The notes under the pieces: generated by a model
Database searches by the model: none
Seen by the model: only the letters and a program-made list of their open reading frames with translations
What the model was told of the DNA's origin: nothing
Source: Cudoniella acicularis
Taxonomy: Eukaryota > Ascomycota > Leotiomycetes > Helotiales > Helotiaceae
Assembly: GCA_013054445.1 (NCBI GenBank)
Contig: JAAMPI010000694.1
Coordinates: 1-28,020 of the forward strand
DNA length: 28,020 nucleotides
Reading direction: 5' to 3'
Position numbers and translations under genes: made by a program
Shown here: in pieces, positions 1 to 8,855 of the stretch
How the letters are laid out: every line of letters begins with the position of its first letter
Numbering within the stretch: the stretch's first letter is position 1

Positions 1-64
1 GAGAGGTCGAGGAAACGAGGGAAGCTCGTCGGCCTGTCGATATCTCGGTCCCTCACCACCACCA

Positions 65-93
65 CCACCTATATAGCCATATAAGTTTCCCTA
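65..93 (+). promoter_or_regulatory. TATA-like promoter stretch
   Basis: A CACC-repeat run is followed by TATATAG and CATATAAG. This resembles a core promoter for the plus strand. The only ATG shortly downstream (94) opens a 14-codon frame, so the transcript served is unknown. It could belong to the coding region ending at 724. Confidence 0.2.
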
Positions 94-325
94 TGTTGGA
101 GCGTGTGCTCAACTCATATTCCAATATCATCACTTGATTAGGATAACGCTCTACCAGAATCTGCTTGACGCTTCTAAGGCTAAGTAAACCCAACGCACGT
201 GACATCGAGATCTCACGTGATAACAGAACGTTACAGATACCCGCAATTACCACACTGCCTTCCCCTGTACGTTACCACTTTCTAGAACCGCTTCCAATTG
301 TATCCTAGTTCTAAACTTCTCGCAG

Positions 326-724
326 GTAGTGACTACAACGACGACCGCCACAGCCATCGTCTCGAGCTTCAAAGTCCAAGCCAGCGATTCCTCCCTACCA
401 ACCCCATCGAGCAAACCATCTACTCCTTCACCAACAAGCTTCATGGAAGAGTACGCCGGCGGTTTCAACATCGGCATGCCTCCCGCCAGCACGGATAGAT
501 CTGCGCCCGAAAGCGCTGACTGGATCTACTCCATCGACCTCAGTCTCCATGGGCAAGGCCCACTTTCTAAGGTCTTTTTGACGGCGTCGAAGCCGCGGGA
601 TGGTTATACGACGTTAGAGTCTTGTTTAGGTTATCTAGCTATTGGCATTAGTGGGAGTGCGGGAATGACTACGTATAATGGGTACCTGTGTACTGCGGCT
701 ACATTTACCATCATACCGCTTTGA
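326..724 (+). CDS. Hypothetical protein, 3' exon, start unresolved
   Basis: An open frame of about 132 codons ends at a TGA. It begins with a Thr-rich stretch (VVTTTTTATAIV), then a Ser/Pro-rich linker, then a compact Gly/Ser-rich C-terminal domain containing ADWIYSIDLSLHGQGPLS and ESCLGYLAIGISGSAG. No ATG opens the frame: position 329 is GTG. The sequence just before 326 looks like a 3' splice site (TTCTAAAC followed by CTTCTCGCAG), so this is probably the last exon of a spliced gene. The nearest in-frame ATG is 443, which would give a protein of about 93 residues starting MEEYAGGFNIG. I found no upstream exon with a convincing signal peptide or ATG in bases 1-325. No known domain is recognised. 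Either the first exon lies outside the window or the 5' part has decayed. Confidence 0.5.
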   Translation, partial: VVTTTTTATAIVSSFKVQASDSSLPTPSSKPSTPSPTSFMEEYAGGFNIGMPPASTDRSAPESADWIYSIDLSLHGQGPLSKVFLTASKPRDGYTTLESCLGYLAIGISGSAGMTTYNGYLCTAATFTIIPL

Positions 725-1610
725 TCTCGGGACGTAATGAATGAGATGACGATAATGATTGAATTGATTGAATGGATTCGATGAATTGGATTGAATGAAT
801 GAGAACTAGGACATGAATGGGGAGTGGAAACTGTAGATTAATGACTTGTGCGTATATTTCGATTGAAAATACGGTACCTAGATATCGATTAATGTTGAAT
901 GTTTAATTGCATAGTAGGAACTTCAATGTCCTATTTTGAAATTCGTCTTTTGTAACCTGGAGAAGGGCTTTTTGAGAACCCCGCGGGCGTACTGCAAAAA
1001 GAGAAATATAGATTGGCCTCTAGAGCTTTGTCAATAAATAGTAGAAATTAAAATACACGGCAGTTTCGTAGGGTTAGCTGGAAAGTATCTTCGAAAATAC
1101 AATGGGACACGAACCAGATATCTAGATTTCTGTCGGGAAGGTAATGAAGAAAGGAAAGCCTTCCAAAAGGCAAATTAGACTTGGGAGATTGCCATTCTGT
1201 AGGTGTGGTCCGATCGAAAGGATCACGTTTTCTTATGGAATTAGTTCCAACCTCAGATATTTATTCCTCATTCCTCAGTAATAGAAAAGCCCCTCCGTTT
1301 TACCTTCAAATATATCGTGCGCAGTCACGTGCTTTCGCGTTGTGGTGTCCGGAGAAATGCTGACCCGTGTTGCCTGATTCATCCAACTTTTCCAATCCAA
1401 AACACCATCACCATCCTTGACATTTCCTGTCAACACCCTCAATATCTTACCGCAGAAAGGTACTCCAATCGAGCGAGCAAGCAGTAGATTTTTCACCGTT
1501 TCCCCCGTCCTGCCAAACTCGAATTCTTGTCTGCAAGACCCTCGAATCTTGGGAACGAACACTGCGTCTGCGAGCTTCCGCAAAGCGAATCCTGCAGATA
1601 TCAGCTCGCA
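725..1610. other. Gene-free stretch with low-complexity GATTGAAT repeats
   Basis: No coding region supported. Positions 757-803 are a degenerate run of GATTGAAT/GAATGAAT units. The rest is AT-rich intergenic DNA and the presumed 5' region of the gene starting at 1611. Open frames on either strand here are short and without recognisable sequence. Confidence 0.5.
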
Positions 1611-2632
1611 ATGAGACGACTAGGTACTACTCCGTCTCGGATTGATCCAGAGATTCTGCTAACTCTGCAAAAGCTGGCCCCGCCCCAGGTCCCCATATCC
1701 TAAGATGGGGACCAGAAACCTTCCACAAATTCGCAGATCTGCCAGCAGAAATAAGAATCGCAATTTGGCAATACACGCTTCCCGATCCCTACCACCGACT
1801 GGGTGCGATCATCGCGTTTATTAACTTCGATCTCGAACGTCCGCGTGCCATACTGCCCTCCGCGAGAGAATATAGACACACATGTGGTTTTTCAACAGGG
1901 TTAGCAAGCTCCGTATCCACGTCAACGATATTGTTTATGAGACTTTACAGGGATGAATATGGTGATTCCGAATCCTTGAGTCCACAGTCCGAGATGGATG
2001 GAGGCTTTTACGAGCAACCTCTCGATGACGGCTCCATTGGCTATGGGAGAGCAGAGGTTCTGTCTCTCATGCACACTTGTGCTGAATCCAGAAGCACGAT
2101 ACAGGAGGTATATGTTCTGGACTGTCCTTCGATTCTACCAACCAAGGTAATGCCTTGGATGGAGAATGACACCGTTTACCTAACCAAACATGGGAATTAT
2201 CCACTGCTGCAATGGATCGAGTCGACACCCCAAAATCCTGATATCCTCGCATCAATATATTACTTAGCACTGGATGTGGATGTCTCCTTGCTCAAAGAGT
2301 TATCAATCCATCTACCAAACGTGGCATTCGACCGAGACAATGATCTTCGAGACGACAGGTCCAATCCTGCCTTTTTCAAAAACTTTCCATGCCTCAAGAG
2401 CCTGGATTTATTAATCGATCCGGTAAATGCTGCGTACCGAATGACGGGACGGTTAGTGCTGTACGCGCCAATTGAAACACCCGTCGGCAAGTTACGTCAT
2501 GCAAAACCTTCAGAGGTTGAAAAAGCGTTCCGGGCGAAACTGGCAGCAATTCACGAGGTCGACGCATTTTCTAATGGGTTGCCAGTGGTCGAATGCGCGG
2601 TAGTCTGTTGGAAGAAACCGAAGCTTCAATGA
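1611..2632 (+). CDS. 2EXR / F-box-like domain protein
   Basis: Model: exon 1 at 1611-1623 (MRRL plus one base), an intron starting GTACTA at 1624 with branch site TGCTAAC at 1657-1663, and exon 2 from 1674 (AAAAG acceptor) or 1689 (CCCAG acceptor) to the TGA at 2630-2632. Both acceptors keep frame, giving 323 or 318 residues. Near the N-terminus is the 2EXR/F-box-like signature FHKFADLPAEIRIAIWQYTL, where the LPxEIRxxIW core is typical of this large filamentous-fungal family. Later comes the usual second landmark, MHTCAESRSTIQEVY. The family is of unknown function; F-box-like helices suggest protein-protein interaction, but this is not shown. The frame is open continuously from 1646, but no ATG lies before 1931, which is why the small first exon is needed. 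The 2EXR assignment is firm; the exact start is less so. Confidence 0.75.
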
Positions 2633-3626
2633 GTTTTTGCTGCAGTGTTACCGGAATACCGTTAACGGGGATTGTTACTTTCCTGCTTGCAACGCTCAAT
2701 GCTTTTCAGGCACAATACTTCAATTCGAACATTATTTGAGCATATGGAAATCACCGTTTCGAAATAACACTCCCATGCGAATCTCCTTCAAGTTTGTTTT
2801 CTTCCAGCGGTACCTGGGTTCGCTGGAGCTATGTCCTTTCTGTCTTCGAATGGCGGAGTGCCTTCGTAACTTCGTTGACCTGGTTATGGCTTACTTTTTG
2901 AAGCTGCATTTTGTTCCTGCAGACTCAGAGAGCCGCTCCTGTAGCAAAGCCCGTCCATATTGTCGCATACACCTGTAGGTGCAAACCCTTCTGGTCAAAT
3001 CCTGTTGGAAATTCCAGTCTTGGCAGATGTGAGGACGGGAAACAAAGCAGAAGCATAGAATCCTCTCCCAGCTTTGACCAGGCTGGAACTTGTTTTCTAA
3101 TTTCTTTAAACAGTGTCGCATCAAAATGGCAGTGATGGATGTGGAAAGATGCCTGTTTTTGTTGATGGGCTAAAGAGTTTTGCATCTCGCTGTTGTGATG
3201 AATGAGAGGTGAGAGGCCAGGTTGCAGAATTAAAACACTCTTTAACTACGGCCTTGTGCAAATAAAGGGAGTTTCTTGACGCAAGGTCCTAGAATGCTCA
3301 TGCATGAGGCCAAATAATGGACCCAGTGTACGCTAAAATTGGAAGCACAGAACGAAAAAAGAATTCGAGGTTTCTGTATCTTCAACATGGACCATCACAT
3401 CGCAGAAGAGCTGAGAAATTTCTTTCATAGGAAGCGTACAGTGCAGAATCGCCTAGAAAAACAACTGCTGCAACTCTTCTTTCAGGAGAGCTGTATAAGA
3501 TACCAGCCTGGCTCCCACTTCTCATCTCATCAGCACAACGTCCTCCCAATTCTCACTATCTCACATCGTCGCAACTCGACCATTCTCCACATCAACTATC
3601 CACTGACCAAAAACACTTCAAATACG
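2633..3626. other. Intergenic stretch, no supported gene
   Basis: This holds the 3' flank of the 2EXR gene and the 5' region of the next frame. Frames of 74-113 codons on both strands overlap each other and show no recognisable sequence, so I treat them as chance. From about 3520 to 3626 the plus strand becomes rich in CA/TC (5'UTR-like) just before the ATG at 3627. Confidence 0.5.
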
Positions 3627-4325
3627 ATGAGCACCAATCCTCTGGTCGAGCAAAGCGAGTCTCTGGAAATTTCTACCAACGTGAACGACACGGCTGAATG
3701 TCTAGAGGAGAGTGGACATGGGGATGAGACTTCCGAGTACTTAGGAACAAACATTGACACTGATCTCAGTGGCTTGACACTTGAAGAGGGAGGAGGTGTT
3801 CGCAAAGATGGATATGTCGAGAACGGCGCACAAGTTGTCAAGGCATCTGCCTCGAAAATCCATTATGTTCTGGAGAGGAGCAATGATCATATTGAAGATC
3901 TGAGCAAAGGCGCATCGGCCGTGTCAGCTCCTTAGCAAGTCCCTACTAAATCTGATCTTGGCCTGCCACTCGACGACTTTTTCGCTCGGCTCAAGGGAAT
4001 CATTGAACCCCTAATCATTGGCGGTGACACCGCACCCGTCTACAATGCCATTCGCGACTTGATCGCGGAGCACAATTTCGACACCGGAGTTCCCGAAATT
4101 GAGGACAACGATAATATAACTCTTCGATTTGCTTGTGCCAAAGTCTGCATCATCTGCTCGCGAAACGCTAAGCCTGAGGAAGAGATGAACAAGATCCACA
4201 GAATATGCGTAGCACTGAACCTTTAGGCATTTCAGAAAACGAATGAGGAGAAAGCGCAAGCTACCAGAGAACGCGCTGGACAAACGGGTGACAAAGATAT
4301 TGATGGAAAAGTAGGCAAAAATTAA
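3627..4325 (+). pseudogene. Hypothetical protein frame broken by two in-frame TAG codons
   Basis: From ATG 3627 (CA/TC-rich leader, context AATACGATGA) the frame runs 102 codons to TAG 3933-3935, then 96 more in the same frame to TAG 4224-4226, then 32 more to TAA 4323-4325. The segments after the stops look protein-like: an amphipathic stretch after the first (LPLDDFFARLKGIIEPLI, then VYNAIRDLIAEHNF) and a charged helix after the second (QKTNEEKAQATRERAG). All three pieces read as one acidic, helical protein of about 232 residues with no domain I recognise. CAG to TAG at both sites would explain it (C-to-T at CpA, RIP-like). Alternatively both TAGs are 3' splice sites, since they end CTCCTTAG and ACCTTTAG; weak in-phase donors exist (GTCAAG near 3837, GTCTGC at 4143). 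The frame is also open upstream to 3339, but that part looks like leader sequence. Confidence 0.45.
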
Positions 4326-5041
4326 GTAGGTGTTGGGACAACCTGATTCTTGGAGCCGACGATGTGAGGATATTATTAGCTGAAGCTTGGGTGAGGCCTG
4401 TAGGGTCTGGTAGGTGGATTTGTTGTGTTCGTGCCATAGGGGCTTCGGTTTGTACCGCTGGGAGTCTTGCCATCTTACATTTTGGGGGAAATCGATCTCT
4501 CGTGGATCCCCATTTGCCTTCCTCTGATGTTTGAAGTCGACAATAGGAGGTTTCTGCTGGACTGCAGCCTTGGTGGAGCCTGGAGTTGCCGCTGACAGGA
4601 TTTGTGCTGCGAGGTCGATACCCGACAGGGCTGACATGCGTTTCGAGTGGCTTTTTGTTTGTACCAATGGGAGTCTTACCTTTTGACACTTTGGGGAAAT
4701 CGATTCATCAGCATTTGCCCCTCAGTAACCTTGTTCCTCTTGCTTTTCTTATTGGGTGAAGATATGAGAGCCTCTCGAATCAGCCTTGGTCGTGATGCGT
4801 TGTGGTGGTGAAATGTCGCGGGGCGCAGGCAACAGCCACTGCCTAGATGCACCTCGCCTTCCTGACTCACCGCCGGTATACCGATACACTGCAGTTGTCA
4901 ATGCACGCTTTACGAGCTGCGTTTCCGATTCTTTAAAAGCACATCATTTGTTCCATTTTGAATTCTCCTATCTTCTCAGAGCTCTTTTGATTCCTCTTCC
5001 ACACCTTCTGCTATCCGTCAAATTCCAGGCAGTCTTGCACC
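4326..5041. other. Intergenic stretch with imperfect direct repeat
   Basis: No gene is supported. Minus-strand frames (4011-4667 and 4261-4689) are mutually overlapping and unrecognised; they may be remnants of a decayed small gene because a GTAAGA donor-like site sits in them. The stretch contains the two-copy repeat listed separately and, from about 4930, the pyrimidine-rich leader of the AAA ATPase gene. Confidence 0.4.
4441..4703. repeat. Imperfect direct repeat, two copies about 209 bp apart
   Basis: Copy 1 (4441-4495) and copy 2 (4649-4703) share GGCTT, TTTGTACC, TGGGAGTCTT, then TTTGGGG(G)AAATCGAT, and each is followed a few bases later by CATTTGCC. Divergence is substantial (roughly three quarters identical by eye). 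It could be an old segmental duplication or two exons of a decayed repeat protein on the minus strand. Confidence 0.6.
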
Positions 5042-7508
5042 ATGCATTCCTCCACTTCATCCAAGCAGGCCGAGGATGGCAAACAAACTGAGGATGGGAA
5101 GCAATATGTCTTGGTCAAGGTTGATGATGATCAGTCGTCTACTCCAGAGACTACAAACAGCGAGGCTGTGGTCGCGAAGGAGGAACCTACTCAGTGCCCA
5201 GAAATTGTGTACAAGGTACAGTATAAGGATTTCTCAGGAGAAATCAAGGGCACGAAATTGCTAGATGAACCATATAAGTTGAAGAAGACATCGTAAGAAA
5301 CCCTGTTTCCTATGCGCCGAGTTTGTTGCTAATTATTATATCAAGATATGGAGATGCAGGCACCCCAATTCTTGAAGTTCTTTACAGCGTCGCAGTCTGG
5401 TTTCCTACCATTTACAAGCGCGCTGAGAAAGGCAACCTTCTTGAGAAGGACGAGAAGAAAGATGAAGATGGGAAAGAAGCTTTTGATGAACGATCGATGG
5501 AAGAGAAGGAACTTATCATCCATTCAGAACTCATCATCAAAGCTCTCCGCGCCGTCGTCGACTACTACCCTGGACAATCACTTCTTGGAGACACCATTAC
5601 CATCAAAGAGCCATTCAGTATCCTGGTCCATCACAGAAAAGAGTTACAAGAATACAAGGAAGCATGTGGTGATGCAGAAACATTTCACCACATCAGCGTC
5701 CTGCAGAAATACCTCGAGGACAATCTTGGAGACAAGATTCACGAAGAGGATGCGCGGTATTTGAAATCAACACCAGTTGCAACATTCGAGATGCTTTGGA
5801 TGCTGTTCAAGCCAGGACAGGATGCATATGCTCAACTGGATGACCAGCGAGGAGGTTTCGTCGTGCAGTCTTGCGCCCCCACTGCTGGTGGGAAGTTCGG
5901 TCAGCCTTCTCCTCTCAAAGTTATGCTGTGGTATCTTGACTACGATGGACGCATGGTTGGCCGAAGAAGCTACAGTGTTACGATCACGCCCTTTCAAGGT
6001 GAGAGAGAGATTACTTCTCTGAAAGTCTTCCCAGCCAAATTCCTGGACGGCAACTCTGCATTGTCGCCAAGGGCTAGGCTGGAAGAGAGAGGCCAGAAAT
6101 TCTACAGCTTATTGGAGGGAAAGCAGATGGATTACAAGGGATACAGTATGGCTGTTGAGAAGAGGCCACAAAGGTATCATGAAGGGAGAGTGGTTATTGA
6201 TCAAGGGTCCTTTTATACTTATGCTGAGTGGGAGGAGACGACCGCTCACCCAGCGCCCGCCCTGTAAGTTTTCCCTTTGAACAGCGAACGATTCACTGCT
6301 AACTAATGTACAGTGATGTTGATGACGACGAGACTGGCACTTGCACGTGTGATACATGCACTGAGAAACGCCGTGCAGCATCCGCAAACACCGTAAGTAT
6401 TCCCTTGAGGCTATCTCTAGATATTTACTAACGCCTCCAGAAATGGGGATCATACGAGGGTATTGATCCTCGCGAGACGCCAAGCCTGACGATTACCAAA
6501 GAAGACGGAACTGTCGACAACCATCGCTACTTCCTCTTCCCACGTCGAATCATGGGCTTCGACCTGAAATCCAAAAAATGGCAAGCCCTTGACGTGGACA
6601 ACTGCCACGCCCCCAAAATCGCCAAATCCGCCATCGAAAACTTAGTTCTCCCATCGGACAAGCAGGAAATGATCAAGGCATTGGTTCACAAATTCTCTTC
6701 CTCGACACGCAACAAGAAGACGAACAAGGCTGATAGCGCTACTTGGTCTGCTGATCCAATTCCCAACAAGGGAGAGGGCCAAATCTTCTTGCTTCATGGA
6801 CCTCCTGGAGCTGGAAAGACATTCACAGCTGAATGCGTAGCTGAATTCACGTCGAGGCCATTGCTCAGTCTCACATGTGGTGATATCGGTACCAATGAAG
6901 TATCAGTCGAGGAATCACTCAGCAAGTGGTTCAAGCTGGCTGAGATTTGGGGCGCTGTCATGCTGATCGATGAAGCGGATGTGTATCTGGAGCGCAGAGA
7001 TTCCAACGACCTTACTCGAAACGGTCTCGTTTCTGTCTTCTTGCGAGCAATGGAATATTACCGCGGTATCCTCTTCTTAACCACCAACCGCGTGGGCCAT
7101 TTCGATCCAGCATTCTTCAGCAGAATTCACGTCTACATTGGTTACAAGCCACTCGACGCACAAGGCCGAAAGAGAATCTGGCTGCAATTCTTCTCCAAGC
7201 TGGAAAAGGAGCGCGGTGAAGAGGTGCAGGTTCTTGCCGGTGCGAAGAGGTATATCTTGAGTGACGATGTTCTCAAGGATATCGCTTGGAATGGTAGAGA
7301 GATCAGGAATGCGTTCCAGACTGCTGTCGCGCTTGCGGAGTATGAGGCGGAGAAGAATGCTGGGAAGGATGAGCAAGGGAAGTTGCATATTGAGTTGAGG
7401 CAAGATCACTTTGAGAAGGTGGTGGAGATGAGTGATAACTTTAAGAAGTATCTTGCGACGGTTAGTGAAGAGAATCATGGGGATAGGGGTGATGATGAGC
7501 TGTTGTAG
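5042..7508 (+). CDS. AAA+ family ATPase with DUF7025-like middle domain
   Basis: Four exons: 5042-5292, 5346-6263, 6314-6392, 6441-7508, all phases consistent, 771 residues. Introns are 48-53 nt with donors GTAAGA/GTAAGT and branch sites such as GCTAACTAA. Residues 1-83 are a low-complexity acidic tail. About 230-340 is a DUF7025-like region (FEMLWMLFKPGQDAY, later LKVMLWYLDYDGRM). A small Cys cluster CTCDTC lies near 399-404. The AAA module has Walker A GPPGAGKT at 536-543, Walker B VMLIDEAD at 589-596, sensor-1 LTTNR at 629-633 and an Arg near 644 in the arginine-finger region, followed by a helical lid. All catalytic residues are present, so an active ATP-driven remodelling enzyme is expected; substrate and location are unknown. 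Such DUF7025-AAA proteins are abundant in filamentous fungi. The stop is TAG at 7506-7508. Confidence 0.9.
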
Positions 7509-8855
7509 GAAATAGGATATGAGTGGAAAGTTGTGGAACGAGATCACAGAATAGCAGATATCGAATGAAGAGACAGATCTATTGTCTTAAATCAGAGTTC
7601 GGCAATTCCAAGTCCATATTTGGTTTAACTTCTTTCATTTGACCTTCCTATATCTAATCTACGTTAGTACTGACTTGGATTATTATATCCAAGTCTCAAT
7701 TCGAATCTAAGTTAACTCAACTTGACTTAAATACCAAAAAGTGCCACATGCAATACCTTTGCCTCTTAAAGTTCAAATCCTCATGTAGAAGGAAATGCCT
7801 TTTATACAAGAAGAACGGTCAGAACCCCCTCGACTGTTTCTAGGCTTATACCAGGACAGAACTCACAACACTTCACAGAATAAACACTGTGCTACTGCAA
7901 GATGCCATTACAAAGAGGGGGATATCAATATTTTGCTCACCAGCCTCTATACCTATAACTCGTATTCTTTAAAAAGTGGCGACTTATTTAAATACCTTTA
8001 CATGTTTGGATTGAGGCCGTAAAATGCATTTGGCCGGAGAAATATAAGCTTAGCTCTAATTACTTAAACTTTAAATATTACTTGTAAATAAACTCTTTTC
8101 TCTTCTAAATTTAAATACGGTTAGCTTAACTTAAGACTTTCTAAGTTGAATTGGAATTATCTAATTTAGGATTATTTGGCGTTTCAAATCAAAGTCTAAG
8201 TCGAGCTTACGTAGGGGAGAAATTAAGGTCATGCTTTGATCCGGGAGGAAGGAGTATGTGCGGTTTAGAAACTGTGAGGAGGAGGTGTTGGTAGGCAAAG
8301 AAGTCACGTGTAGGAGGAAAAGAATCAGTTACAGAACTAATCTTTGGCCCCGGGGGGTCTAGAGAAGCCCCCTTTTTATTAGCTATCTGCTTCCGATAAG
8401 GGTCCGGTGCCAAGGCCCAATGATACTAATAATCAATGGCATTATCCGACATCCCGTGCCACGTATCCAGAGCCCAGAACCATGATCCTAGATGTCGGAG
8501 GTTTGCTACCGACATCATTCCGGAGATCACAGAAACGAGATCGAAGATAGTGACAGTTGACGTCGGTAGAGGACCTTCAGATGTAAAGAATTTTATAAGA
8601 TACTCATCATAGAAAGCCCTATTTTCAGGGGGATCTTTCAGAGAGATTCACTTGGTTTAACCGAATTCCCGGACCAATGCCCGCTTTTTGCGAAAAGCAC
8701 CTAAACCTTTAAAATATGATAATTAAATAACCACGAATTATTATAAGATGAAATTAAAATTGTAGATATATATAAAAGTGATCTCAAATTGATACGATTT
8801 GGACACCCAGGATCATGGTGCACAGATCTAGTGCTCGAAACACAAATGTCCAAAA
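7509..8855. other. AT-rich gene-free stretch
   Basis: No coding region supported. Long parts (7600-7800, 8030-8200, 8700-8790) are strongly AT-rich with TTAA/CTTAA motifs, unlike the flanking genes, as expected for degraded or RIP-affected repeats. A perfect inverted repeat is listed separately. From about 8790 the 3' end of the minus-strand DUF6594 gene begins. I could not identify a transposon in this stretch. Confidence 0.5.
7672..7695. repeat. Perfect short inverted repeat (9-nt arms, 6-nt loop)
   Basis: GACTTGGAT, loop TATTAT, then ATCCAAGTC. A stem of nine pairs can form on either strand. It lies about 165 bp beyond the AAA ATPase stop, so it could affect 3'-end formation, or be a chance palindrome in AT-rich DNA. 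Confidence 0.4.

Noticed and set aside
1275..1583. 102-codon minus-strand frame
   Set aside because: No recognisable motif, no signal or intron signals, and it overlaps the likely 5' region of the 2EXR gene.
2637..2978. 113-codon plus-strand frame after the 2EXR gene
   Set aside because: Sequence looks random, with no motif, and other frames of similar length overlap it.
3339..3626. Upstream in-frame ATG extending the gene at 3627 by 96 codons
   Set aside because: Its 3' part (from about 3520) has the CA/TC-rich composition of a leader, and ATG 3627 is in better context.
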